The translations under genes were made by a program, and so were the position numbers. Of a stretch of DNA of 64,000 nucleotides, positions 36,527-46,433 are shown in pieces. How positions within the stretch are numbered: position 1 is the stretch's first letter; each line of letters starts with the position of its first letter. The notes under the pieces were generated by a model. The model had not been told where the DNA came from and made no database searches. It saw only the letters and a list, made by a program, of their open reading frames with translations. The stretch is from CBDFKK01 sp965248815 (lineage in GTDB: Bacteria > Pseudomonadota > Alphaproteobacteria > SMXP01): assembly GCA_965248815.1 (NCBI GenBank), contig CBDFKK010000008.1, forward strand, positions 248,001 through 312,000, written 5' to 3'.

Positions 36527-36831
36527 AGACGCACCCTTTGCCGCTGTTCGTAAGCGGCACCAATTTACTATTTCAAACCCTAGACAACCTAGGCTAATCG
36601 CAGTTGCGGTTTGGTAAACATTAAGGGTCCGGGAAGGCTGTAATCTGCTCAACTCCTCCGCTCAAAGAGTTAATGTTGTTAACTCAGTTCATTGGTAGGA
36701 AAATGCTCATAATTATTAAACAAATATTTAGAAATCGAGACTAATTTGCGACCTGATTGGAAGGGGGGCGAACCTGGCATGTCCGGGCTTGCCCCTTTTG
36801 TTTGCGTGTCTTGTTTGATTGAGTATGGGCA
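36527..36831. promoter_or_regulatory. Divergent control region of the T1SS operon and RTX gene
   Basis: The region between the T1SS operon and the large RTX gene has two notable structures. GAGTTAA (36667-36673) and TTAACTC (36679-36685) form a perfect 7-bp inverted repeat with a 5-nt spacer, like a dimeric regulator operator. At 36761-36797 an imperfect hairpin (AAGGGG with CCCCTT outside, CCTGG with CCGGG inside) is followed by TTTTGTTT, resembling an intrinsic terminator about 30 nt before the RTX start codon. It would act as an attenuator on the plus strand. Both roles are inference. Confidence 0.45.
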
Positions 36832-39800
36832 ATGGCGAAACAAAGTACGACGAGCACGGATCGCGAATCCGTTAAAGACAAGGCCTATGAGGCCTCGCAC
36901 GATGATTCCAACCTGATCGCGCGGGATCGCCTGCTGGAAGAGCCGCACGAGCCAAATCTGGATTCGCAAACGCCAAACGGCGCAGTTGAGACCACGCATT
37001 TACAAAATATTCACTATGGTTCGCGTGGCTCGTTCGAAATTGATTGGCAACGAGATCTAGAGCAGCACAATAACGAGGAACTGGCCGCAGCAGAGCGTTC
37101 GGACCTTGAGACGCCTGTCCCGCCCGTCACGAAGGCCGAATTCGTCCCAGCCGATGACGCGCGCGAGCCCGGAGCCCAGACCCCCGAGTTCCCAGGTCAA
37201 TCGCCCGCTGGCACGTCACAAACACCGGCCAACGAGGTCGTTGGTTCGGAGGCCTTAGCGCCTGTCGAAAATGAATCGCCGGCGCCGTCTGTCTCAAGAG
37301 ACCCAATTGCACGAGCGGCTGCAGATCAATCCACCTCTCCGCCCGTAGATCCGCTGGATCTGACTCAGCATTACCTCCTGATGGAACAAAATGAAAGCAA
37401 AGAGTCAGACACGGACTTAGACGAACAACCGATCGCACCGGTCGTCGAAGACACGGACGAGACTTTCTTGGTGCAAGGCACTGAAGTGCCTGAGGAAGAA
37501 CCAGAAGCAGCTGTCCCGGACCCTCAAGTCGTGATTAAAGCTTCTCAGTCCCTCGCCGAAAACACTTTGACTGGCGAGACCGTTGCGCAACTTGCAATAT
37601 CTGATGCCAATCCGGGTGACATCTATACGTACGAGCTACTCGACGACGCCGGCGGCCGATTTCAAATCGATCCAACGACCGGCGAGCTCAGTATTGCGAA
37701 TTCGCTCGGGCTTGATTTTGAAGATCTATCCTCCCACAGCGTTACGGTTCGTATCATCAGTGACGGTGGATTCGAAGATGTACAGGAGTTGACCTTCAAC
37801 CTCACTGATTCAATCGGCGAACATGTTACCGGCGACGAGGACGACAATCGTATTTTGGGTGATTTGGGAGACGACACGTTGGCGGGCGGAGCTGGCGACG
37901 ACACGCTCGTTGCAGGATCCGATGCCGACTCATTAATGGGTGGCGACGGCAACGACAGTCTTGATGGCGGAACCGGTGACGATCGCTTAAGCGGTGATGA
38001 GGGTGACGACCTCTTGGTCGGAGGCGAAGGCCAAGATCATCTGAGCGATAGCGCGGGAAGCAACACGCTGCAAGGCGGCAGCGGCGACGACACCCTCGAA
38101 GGCGGCGCTGATGCCGATCTTTTAGAAGGTGGCGACGATAACGACATGCTCTTTTCTGGCACAGGCCAGACCACATTGGATGGTGGGGATGGAAATGATA
38201 CCGCCGACTACACGCTCTCAAGCGCTGGCGTTTCCGTTACATTGGATGAGAATGGTAATTCAATACTGACGTCCGGCGGATCGGCTGAAGGCGATACACT
38301 TCTCAATATTGAAACCGTCGCGGGTAGCCAACATGACGACGTATTGATCAGCGGCGATGCCGCAAACCTTTTGACCGGCGCATCGGGTGACGACAGCCTC
38401 GTTGGTAACACAGGTGACGATACATTGGCCGGCGGTGACGACAACGATACGTTAGAGGGAGACGTTGGCGCCGATAGCATACTCGGTGAAGAGGGCGCCG
38501 ATCTTCTCTCAGGCGGCGCAGATGATGACGACCTGAGCGGCGGAGAGGGTGACGATACCCTCGACGGCGATGACGGCGATGACACGCTGCGCGGTGGTGG
38601 CGGAAATGACTGGTTGAGCGACGCAATCGGCACCAATGTTCTTCAGGGCGGTAACGGCAACGATACCCTGACAGCCGGTGTGGACAGCAACCTCCTCGAA
38701 GGTGAAGCCGACGACGATTGGCTAATCGCCAGCGCCGGCGTGACGACAATGGACGGTGGCAGCGAAACAGATACTGCTGACTATAGTCAGTCCAACGCTC
38801 GTGTCCGGATCACCTTAGACGATGATGGAAATTCGACGTTGGCGTCGGGTGGGTTTGCCAACGGCGATACCCTTCTAAATATTGAAAATATTGTCGGCAG
38901 CCGTTATCGCGACGTTTTAATCGGCGGAGACGACGCAAACCTGTTTGACGGCGGCAGAGATCGTGACAGCCTGCTAGGCGGCGCAGGCGACGATACGCTT
39001 CTTGGCGATGCGGGCAACGACACGCTCCGCGGAGGCTCGGATGCGGACAGCCTCGACGGCGGCAGCGGCGCTGACCGGCTCTATGGCGATGCCGGCCGGG
39101 ATCTGCTCTACGGTGAAGATGGCGCCGACACCTTGTCGGGCGGTGCAAGTAACGACACGCTGCGCGGTGGCGCGGATGCGGACAGTCTAGAAGGCGGCGC
39201 AGGCTCAGACCGAGTTTATGGAGATGCGGGCGCTGACATTTTATTCGGCGGCGCAGCAAATGACCGGCTTTACGGCGGAAGCGAAAGTGACCTTCTTGAC
39301 GGCGGTTCGGGCTCAGACCAGCTCTATGGCCACGACGGCGACGATACGCTGTCGGGCGACGAAGGAAACGACTTCCTCCGGGGTGGAGCGGGCATCGATA
39401 GTTTAGATGGCGGCGGTGCTGACCGGCTATATGGCGACGCCGGCGCGGATATTTTGCTCGGCGGTTTGGCCAATGATCGCCTTTATGGCGGTGCCGAAAA
39501 CGATCTTCTCGATGGCGGTACAGGCGCCGACCGCATATACGGCGACGCAGGCAATGACACCGTCATTGGCGGTGAAGGAAACGACCGATTGTACGGCCGC
39601 GCTGACGATGACAGCCTCGACGGTGGCAGCGGAGCAGATCGGCTTTACGGCGAAGACGGAACCGATACGCTTGTCGGCGGTGGCGAAAACGACTTGCTCT
39701 ACGGCGGCAGGGGTGATGACCTTCTCGAAGGCGGAAGCGGCGCCGACCGGCTCTATGGAGACGACGGCAACGATACCCTGGACGGCGGCACTGAAAACGA

Positions 39801-40251
39801 CTTTCTGCGGGGCAGAAATGACGATGATGTCCTAAGCGGCGGCGAAGGCAACGACACCGTCTACGGCGACAACGGCAATGACACGCTCAGCGGTGGAGAC
39901 GGCGACGATCTTATTCGCGGCGGCCGCGGAGACGATGTCCTTGATCCAGGCGCCGGCGCTGATCGCGTCTACGGTGACGCGGGGAATGATATGTTCCTGC
40001 TCAATGAAAATGTTAGCGGCAATTCAACGATACGAGGCGGATCCGGTTGGACCGACACGGTCAATGTCGGTAATGCGCTAGGAACCGGCGCGCCGGACAG
40101 CTCATGGACCGTCGCAATTGATGGCGGCCCGACCTACAATATTTCGTCATCTTCCGGTTTTCTCGATGTTGGGGTGGATCGTTCCGGAACGATTACGTTC
40201 GATGACGGGACGGACATAAGATTCCTACAGATTGAACGCTTTGAATGGTAA
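36832..40251 (+). CDS. Large RTX protein with cadherin-like domain (putative T1SS substrate)
   Basis: A 1139-residue, highly acidic secreted protein. Residues 1-230 are low complexity and probably disordered, with the motif FEIDWQRDLEQ. About residues 232-330 form a cadherin-like domain (SQSLAENTLTGETVAQLAI; FQIDPTTGELSIAN). RTX nonapeptides run from about 335 to 1060, interrupted by two related modules (DTADYTLSSAGVSVTLDE..GDTLLNIETVAGS; DTADYSQSNARVRITLDD..GDTLLNIENIVGS). The last 85 residues are a non-repeat domain ending RFEW, shared with the next gene. No signal peptide and no enzyme domain. An adhesin or surface-layer role is likely; export by the divergent T1SS is inferred. Confidence 0.9.
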   Translation: MAKQSTTSTDRESVKDKAYEASHDDSNLIARDRLLEEPHEPNLDSQTPNGAVETTHLQNIHYGSRGSFEIDWQRDLEQHNNEELAAAERSDLETPVPPVTKAEFVPADDAREPGAQTPEFPGQSPAGTSQTPANEVVGSEALAPVENESPAPSVSRDPIARAAADQSTSPPVDPLDLTQHYLLMEQNESKESDTDLDEQPIAPVVEDTDETFLVQGTEVPEEEPEAAVPDPQVVIKASQSLAENTLTGETVAQLAISDANPGDIYTYELLDDAGGRFQIDPTTGELSIANSLGLDFEDLSSHSVTVRIISDGGFEDVQELTFNLTDSIGEHVTGDEDDNRILGDLGDDTLAGGAGDDTLVAGSDADSLMGGDGNDSLDGGTGDDRLSGDEGDDLLVGGEGQDHLSDSAGSNTLQGGSGDDTLEGGADADLLEGGDDNDMLFSGTGQTTLDGGDGNDTADYTLSSAGVSVTLDENGNSILTSGGSAEGDTLLNIETVAGSQHDDVLISGDAANLLTGASGDDSLVGNTGDDTLAGGDDNDTLEGDVGADSILGEEGADLLSGGADDDDLSGGEGDDTLDGDDGDDTLRGGGGNDWLSDAIGTNVLQGGNGNDTLTAGVDSNLLEGEADDDWLIASAGVTTMDGGSETDTADYSQSNARVRITLDDDGNSTLASGGFANGDTLLNIENIVGSRYRDVLIGGDDANLFDGGRDRDSLLGGAGDDTLLGDAGNDTLRGGSDADSLDGGSGADRLYGDAGRDLLYGEDGADTLSGGASNDTLRGGADADSLEGGAGSDRVYGDAGADILFGGAANDRLYGGSESDLLDGGSGSDQLYGHDGDDTLSGDEGNDFLRGGAGIDSLDGGGADRLYGDAGADILLGGLANDRLYGGAENDLLDGGTGADRIYGDAGNDTVIGGEGNDRLYGRADDDSLDGGSGADRLYGEDGTDTLVGGGENDLLYGGRGDDLLEGGSGADRLYGDDGNDTLDGGTENDFLRGRNDDDVLSGGEGNDTVYGDNGNDTLSGGDGDDLIRGGRGDDVLDPGAGADRVYGDAGNDMFLLNENVSGNSTIRGGSGWTDTVNVGNALGTGAPDSSWTVAIDGGPTYNISSSSGFLDVGVDRSGTITFDDGTDIRFLQIERFEW
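39052..39939 (+). repeat. 108-bp coding super-repeat in the RTX gene
   Basis: Within the RTX domain, the nonapeptides are grouped in units of four. Units start with LDGGxGADRLYGD-like sequence and are 45, 36, 36, 35, 36, 36, 36 and 36 residues long (8 units, 296 residues). The first unit has one additional nonapeptide, and the fourth lacks one residue (LDGGGADRLYGD). The pattern indicates expansion by duplication of a 36-residue block after the basic nonapeptide array already existed. Confidence 0.85.
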
Positions 40252-40266
40252 TCCTTTAGGCGAAAT

Positions 40267-40279
40267 TGGGCTTCGCCCA
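40267..40279 (+). terminator. Weak hairpin after the large RTX gene
   Basis: TGGGC and GCCCA pair around a TTC loop 16 bp after the RTX stop codon. No T tract follows, so an intrinsic terminator is doubtful; it could mark an mRNA 3' end or partly separate expression from the downstream gene. Confidence 0.25.
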
Positions 40280-40463
40280 TGCCCCATGTGTTCCGATTCA
40301 AGTTACTAAAATCTAAATTGCACTAATCGACCTCCCTACACTCCGCATACAAACTAACGAATTGCAGGCGAGCAGCGCAATATCGTTAAAGTAATCTTTA
40401 GCATTATCCTCCAATTTGTCACGATCATGGTGTAGGCAGACCCATCCAGCGACACTCCTATAG

Positions 40464-43310
40464 GTGTCTCAGAACGAGCATATTGCCGTGGTAGACAAAG
40501 ACGAAATAGCGAAACAATCAAGCGCAATCGGGCGTCAAAACGACCGAGCGTACGAAGACGTTGACGACGATCCCAATTTGTCTGTCTCAAACGACCGGAT
40601 TGCAGATAACGACGACTCATTGCAACCCGATGACGATCTCACTTCCCGACTCATCGAATCTGAAATTCTTCCAAACGATCGCAATAACAATCGGTCGCCG
40701 TTCGACATCGATTGGGCGGCCAATCGTGATGTAGAGCAAAGTCAGATGGACAAATTAGACGCGGCCCATGTGACATCTGAGTTAGCCGCTTGGTCGTCTG
40801 AATCAGCCGCTCTTGCAAAAGACGTTTCACCGCCAAACGGCAGTCTCGCTCAGATTGCGGCGGACCCTGACCAACAAGCGACTGAAAGCGAAATCATTCA
40901 GCCCGCCCACAAAACCGAAGTTGAAGACTTCACGGCTGCGACAAACAGCGTTCCGTCCGAATTGAATATAGAAACAGAACTCCCCATCACTAACGCGTCC
41001 GCTGAAGCGGCTGGAAGTCAACAAACAGACGCTACAAGCGGTGATGACTTGGAACTTGAAAGCAAGCAGCCTGATACCGAAACACTCGGCATCGATTTCT
41101 CGGCGCACAGCGATTCCGACAGCTCCGATCAATCAACGCGGGAAGATGCGGCCTTTACATATGACGCCTTGGCTCATTTTTCGGAAGTCGATAGCCTCGA
41201 TACTTTGGTTTACTTCTTGGATGGACCGGATTGGCTGAACATCGACTCGCGTTCCGGTCAGCTTTCCGGTATCCCGCAACACGAAGACGTCGGGACAACT
41301 GAAATTGTCGTGCGGGTCATGGATCCGACGGGTATATCGGTCAATATTTCGTTCTACATAACCATAGAGATTACGAATGACAGAGCGGTGGTCTCGGCAA
41401 TATCGGATCAAGCCAGCGACGAAGAGCCTTCTTTTCGCTATGACGCTTCTACTCACTTCGCGGATATGGATACCAGCGACACTTTGATTTTTTCGATAGA
41501 TGGTCCAGCTTGGCTCGCCATCGACGCCTCGACCGGTGAACTATTCGGTACGCCTGACAATACTGATGTGGCAGCCGCCTCGATTACTGTGACCGCCAGC
41601 GACGAGACAGGCGAGATAGCCGCCACGACATTCAATCTTACAGTTTCGGATACGAACTCCGGACCGGCGGCGAGCCTAATCGCCGACCAGAGTGCAGGCG
41701 AGGACGCATCATTCACCTATCGCACGGCCGCACACTTTGACGACGTAGATGCCGGAGACCCCCTCACCTATTCTTTGGCGGGTCCCGACTGGCTCGGTAT
41801 TGATGTCGATACAGGAGTACTTAGCGGTACACCCACAAACGATGATATCGGAATCGTCTCGGTAACCGTTGTCGCGACCGATCAATCCAGCCGAAATACA
41901 TCAATCCGTTTTGATCTTTCGGTCGACAACGTCAATGACCAACCCAGCGTTACGGACATATTCGACCAAATCACACTTGACGACACGGGTTTTTCGTACG
42001 ACGCCGCCAACCACTTTGGCGACGTGAAGACCGGCGACGCCCTCTCATTCGTCATCAGTGGTCCTGATTGGTTATCAATCGATCCTGCCTCCGGCATTCT
42101 CTCGGGCACACCAAACGACAAGGATATCGGACCCACCCTGTTGACCGTAACAGCAACGGATCAATCAGAGGCCCAGGCATCAATCGATTTTCATTTAGTT
42201 GTGACTAAAGTCAAGAATGAACCGACGGTGACCGCGATCGAAGATCTGTCGGCTAGAGAAGATGGCTCTTTTGCATACGACACCTAGAGTCATTTTGGCG
42301 ATGCCGATTCAGGTGATGTTCTGACATTTTCATTCAGTGGTCCGGATTGGCTATCGATCGATGACGTCAGCGGCGTGCTTTCTGGCACGCCAACAAACGT
42401 CCATATCGGTCCCACGCTCGTGACCGTGACCGCAACCGACTTGTTTGGGGACAGCACGTCGGTGGATTATCATTTGGTTGTTGACAACGTCGACGATGTG
42501 CCGACCGTAACGATGATAGAAGACCTCAGCACGTCCGAAAACGCTGCACCTTCTAACAATATCTCGTCACACTTGAATGACGGCGACGATCACTTTTCGC
42601 TCGACACGGGCGAGATTAACGACCGCTCGATCAGTGACGATGTTCCCGAAAAAAACTCGTCGCATGGTGCTGATGGCGACAGTCCGGATTCGGGCACATA
42701 CATGCTCGATTTGTCGAGCGGAAAAGCAACGCTCAATGGAGATCAATTTGATCTCAGCGCTGATGCCGCCGGTACGCTCACTTTTGAAGATGGCCGCAGC
42801 GTCTCATTCGATGGCGTGGAAACCATCAGCTGGGCGGACAAATTTGGCTACGACGCCGAGACGGTCGCGCTGGCCGATGGTGGCGGATTAGATATTGCCG
42901 GTGAAAGATCGGAAGACGTTCCGGCTGGTGACAACGGTGCCGACACAACCAGCGGTGAATTGCTCGACGATTACTTTTTCGGTGACATCGGAGATGACCC
43001 TCTTTCGGATGACGAGAGCGCGGATGCCCTTGTTGAAAACCAAAGCGCCGACATGTTTGTCGTCCACGAAGGTAAGCGCCGTGACAAAATAAGAGGAAGC
43101 TCGTCGCGGACCGAAGTGATCCAAGTTTTAGGCTCATCGGGATCCGACGCGCCCGCTGAAGCTTGGACAGTCAATGTTGATGGCGGTGATACGCAAACCA
43201 TTACTTCAGACCAAGGATTTCTAAACTTAGGTTCAGACCGGTCCGGAACCATAACTTTCAATGATGGCACCGAAATTACTTTTCAGGGAATAAAACGGAT
43301 TGAGTGGTAA
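40464..43310 (+). pseudogene. Cadherin-repeat putative T1SS substrate interrupted by in-frame TAG
   Basis: One frame spans 40464-43310 (948 residues if read through) with a single TAG at 42285-42287. The N-terminus resembles the RTX protein (AKQS, then AYE, then DDPNL; FDIDW..RDVEQ). From about residue 225 come five cadherin/He_PIG-like repeats of 93-95 residues (FxYDAxxHFxDxD, GPDWLxID, LSGTPxN). The TAG falls in repeat five, where the other copies have Leu, Ser or Ala. Beyond it, the frame encodes the rest of repeat five, a spacer and the C-terminal domain ending RIEW. The stop would remove the presumed export signal. Start GTG 40464 or GTG 40488. Recent inactivation, readthrough, or a base error are all possible. 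Confidence 0.82.
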
Positions 43311-43887
43311 TGGTCATGAACACCAAATCTCATTCTGCCTTCGGTCAACGTTCGTCTCTTTCCGCGCTAGAAGAAGTCACGGAGAAGACGCGAGACCAGC
43401 AGAAGCTCATTGATGAACTTGTCGCTGCGGCAAGATCGGGCGCCAGCAAATCACATTCCGGAACCGTTTCAGGCGGCATCGCTGCCGAGCATGGCGACGA
43501 TGCACACTCGACCCTCGCAAGGCGCGAAGGCATGATCTCGGCATCTGCGGCACCGCGAAGCGACTATTGGATCGCGAGTGCCAGTGCCAACCTTCCTGCC
43601 CTTGTCGGCATGGTGGGGGCATATGGATTGGCCTGTCGCCGGCAAGCGCCTTGGGTCTTACCTTTATGTTATGGGGTATCGTATCGGCCGCCACTGGTCG
43701 ACTGATGATCGGAAAGGCATTTCGTGAAAAGTTATTGCTTGGGAATCTCGCGCGTTTGATGGCATTTGTGATCGTAGGAATCGGTTTCGTTCTCTTGACC
43801 TATGGATGGGAAGAGCCGCCGCTCCTTTCTCACCTTATTCCAGACTACGAAGCGCCGATTCGCAAATTGGACTTCGCGGGTTTCTAA
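43310..43887 (+). pseudogene. Membrane protein coupled to the cadherin gene, frameshifted at a G run
   Basis: The ATG overlaps the upstream stop codon (TAATG), indicating translational coupling. The N-terminal half is soluble with a helical segment (LEEVTEKTRDQQKLIDELV). The reading then shifts at the G run 43615-43619; with one more G the product continues as MVGGIWIGLSPASALGLTF with hydrophobic helices (MAFVIVGIGFVLLTYGW) and ends at 43887, 192 residues in all. No family is recognised. An inner-membrane accessory of the secretion or surface-protein system is plausible from context only. The break is probably an indel error. Confidence 0.65.
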
Positions 43888-43910
43888 CGGTCGCGAAGAA
43901 CTTCTTATTT

Positions 43911-46289
43911 CTAATCCGGCAGATACACGGTCGCAGCGGCATCTAAGATCGCATTCGTTCCCAGGCGATAGGCCTCATAAAGATCAACAATATCACCGGA
44001 CTGGCCAAACGTCTCAACGCCCAAGGGGACGACGCGATGTCCTAAAACGCTGCCCAACCACGACAAAGTGGCAGGTGCTCCATCGATGACTGTAACTAAG
44101 CCTGCCCCAGGCGAAAGTTCGGAAAGCAAGCGCGCAATGTGGGATGACGCCTCGCCGTCGTTAGTCCATGGACTTCGAAGACTGCGCGTCCAGTCCCGAT
44201 GGAGTTTGTCAGGCGAAGGTACTGCTAGAAGCCCAGCACCAGGCACGTCTTCTAAAAGGCGCGCATGCGCTTCCGCGACTTCCGGTGCAACGGGGCCTGT
44301 GTAAACAAGTGCAAGTTCCGCCCCGGCGGCCGGCGCGACTTGCCAGTATGCGCCTTGCAGGAGATCGTCAACCCAGCCGTTCGCCACATCACGGTTGGGT
44401 TGGTCCAAACTCCGCGTTGATAGTCTCAAGTAAACGGAACCGCCACTATCGTCTTGCATGTGTGAAAAGCCCCAACGCATAACTTCCGATAGTTCATCAA
44501 CAAAGGCTGGTTCGAAATAAGTGAGGTTTGGCTGCGCGGAACCGATGAGCGGCGTACCAATGGACTGGTGCGCACCGCCTTCCGGACCAAGTGTGATGCC
44601 GGATGGCGTTGCGACCAGCATGAATCGCGCATCTTGGTAAGCCGCGTAGTTCAGCGCATCCAATCCCCTTGCGATAAAGGGGTCGTAAAGCGTTCCAATA
44701 GGCAACAGACGCTCACCGAACAGATCATGGGACAGACCCAATGCGGCAAGAAGGAGAAAGAGATTATTTTCGGCAATGCCAAGCTCAATGTGCTGCCCTG
44801 TTTTTGACAGCACCCATTTTTGCGCTGAGGCGATATGTTCTTCTCGAAAAGTGTCTTCTTGGTTGGAATGACTAAAAATACCTCGCCGATTCACCCAGCC
44901 GCCAAGATTTGTTGAGACCGTGACGTCCGGAGATGTCGTAACGATATGGTCCGCGAGCGGGTGGTCTGAGCGCGCTAGGTCATTCAGGATTTTGCCAAAT
45001 GCAGCTTGTGTCGAGTCCACATCCGCCTTGGGATACGGGAATACGCCGCGCAAAGGCACATCCACTTTGACGGACTTGCGCCGGCGTTCCTTTTCTTGGG
45101 CAAAGGGCACCTCGTCCAAGAACTTCTGAAGCTCAGCCTGTTCAGACTCCGTGAACCCCGCCAGCGGCGCCCATTCTTCGCCGGTCGGTATGTTCAAACT
45201 TTTCTGAAACGATTCTATTTGCGCCGTATTCATTATGCCGGCGTGATTGTCCTTGTGACCTTGAAACGGAAGCGCGTAGCCCTTTACCGTATAGGCGATA
45301 AAGATTGTTGGACGGTCGTGGTCGATACCATGAAAGGCATCAAGCAATGTCTCCATGCAATGACCGCCGAGCTGCGTCATCAAATCCGATAGCGAGTCAT
45401 CGTTGTGATTATCAATGAGTTCCTTGATGCCCGGAACATCGCCAATGTCATTTAGTAGTTGTTCGCGCCAGGCCTCACCACCTTTATATGTAAGCGCCGC
45501 GTATAACGCATTTGGGCAATTGTCGATCCATTCACGCAATGCTTCGCCGCCCTTTTTCTGAAAGGCGGCACGCTGTTTCTTGCCGTACTTCAAAGTCACG
45601 ACGTCCCAACCAGACGTCGCAAAAATATCGTCAAATCGCGAGAACATGCGATCACTTGTGATCGCGTCCAAGCTTTGCCTGTTGTAATCGACAATCCACC
45701 ACGTATTCCGCACGTCGTGCTTGTAAGTTTCGATCAAGGCTTCATAGATGTTGCCCTCATCCAATTCAGCGTCGCCTAGCAAAGCCACCATGCGGCCTAC
45801 CCGATCGTTCGGCAGCTTGTCGCGACAGTTCAGTAAATCTTGCACAAGCGCCGCAAATGCCGTGACGGCGACGCCCAAGCCAACGGAGCCGGTAGAAAAA
45901 TCGACATCATCTTTGTCTTTGGTTCGCGACGGATAGGATTGCGCACCTCCCATCGCGCGGAATTGTTCGAGCTGTTCGCGCGATTGATTACCAAATAGAT
46001 ATTGAACGGCATGAAAAACCGGACTGGCGTGGGGTTTGACTGCAATGCGATCGTTTGGACGGAGCACATTGAAGTAAAGCGCCGACATGATCGTTGTCAT
46101 CGACGCACAAGACGCCTGGTGCCCGCCGACCTTCAGGCCGTCCCGGTTAGGCCGGATATTGTTGGCGTTGTGGATGATCCATGTCGACAACCAGCGCACC
46201 CGGAGCTCGAGCTGCTTGAGGCGTTCGATTTCGTCAACGGATATAACTGCCGCATCACTCTGGTCGGCGCCGCCTTTGATAAGCCGCAT
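43911..46289 (-). CDS. MdeB-like 2-oxoacid dehydrogenase E1 / transketolase-family protein
   Basis: A 792-residue thiamine-diphosphate enzyme. It has the N-terminal TPP domain with KPHASPVFHAVQYLFG and the TPP motif beginning GDAELDEGNIYEALIETY and ending WIVDYNRQSLD, then a transketolase-type pyrimidine domain (HIELGIAENNLFLLLAALG) and a C-terminal domain (GTNAILDAAATVYLPD). It resembles homodimeric E1 (AceE) enzymes and specifically MdeB, the alpha-ketobutyrate dehydrogenase E1 homologue of methionine catabolism. The divergent Lrp gene fits the mdeR-mdeB pairing, but methionine gamma-lyase (mdeA) is not in the window. ATG 46289 preferred over GTG 46301. Substrate is inferred. Confidence 0.82.
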   Translation of the reverse strand: MRLIKGGADQSDAAVISVDEIERLKQLELRVRWLSTWIIHNANNIRPNRDGLKVGGHQASCASMTTIMSALYFNVLRPNDRIAVKPHASPVFHAVQYLFGNQSREQLEQFRAMGGAQSYPSRTKDKDDVDFSTGSVGLGVAVTAFAALVQDLLNCRDKLPNDRVGRMVALLGDAELDEGNIYEALIETYKHDVRNTWWIVDYNRQSLDAITSDRMFSRFDDIFATSGWDVVTLKYGKKQRAAFQKKGGEALREWIDNCPNALYAALTYKGGEAWREQLLNDIGDVPGIKELIDNHNDDSLSDLMTQLGGHCMETLLDAFHGIDHDRPTIFIAYTVKGYALPFQGHKDNHAGIMNTAQIESFQKSLNIPTGEEWAPLAGFTESEQAELQKFLDEVPFAQEKERRRKSVKVDVPLRGVFPYPKADVDSTQAAFGKILNDLARSDHPLADHIVTTSPDVTVSTNLGGWVNRRGIFSHSNQEDTFREEHIASAQKWVLSKTGQHIELGIAENNLFLLLAALGLSHDLFGERLLPIGTLYDPFIARGLDALNYAAYQDARFMLVATPSGITLGPEGGAHQSIGTPLIGSAQPNLTYFEPAFVDELSEVMRWGFSHMQDDSGGSVYLRLSTRSLDQPNRDVANGWVDDLLQGAYWQVAPAAGAELALVYTGPVAPEVAEAHARLLEDVPGAGLLAVPSPDKLHRDWTRSLRSPWTNDGEASSHIARLLSELSPGAGLVTVIDGAPATLSWLGSVLGHRVVPLGVETFGQSGDIVDLYEAYRLGTNAILDAAATVYLPD

Positions 46290-46433
46290 TGGGTATCTCA
46301 CAGGTGGAAGTATTGAAAACTCAGCTCATGCCCCACAGTACCAGACCTCAGCAGGCCGGTTCTTTCGAGTATTGCTTCCATTTGGCAGCTTCACGCAATA
46401 AATTGAGATATTATTCCCAGTATTTGGAGAAAT

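Noticed and set aside
38810..39259. Long antisense frame within the large RTX gene (and several others between 37,100 and 40,080)
   Set aside because: The biased GGxGxD codons keep the opposite frames free of stops; products are Arg/His-rich low complexity with no family features.
39052..39939. Regular 108-bp repeats considered as a CRISPR-like array
   Set aside because: The repeats are in frame, encode RTX nonapeptides and have no unique spacers.
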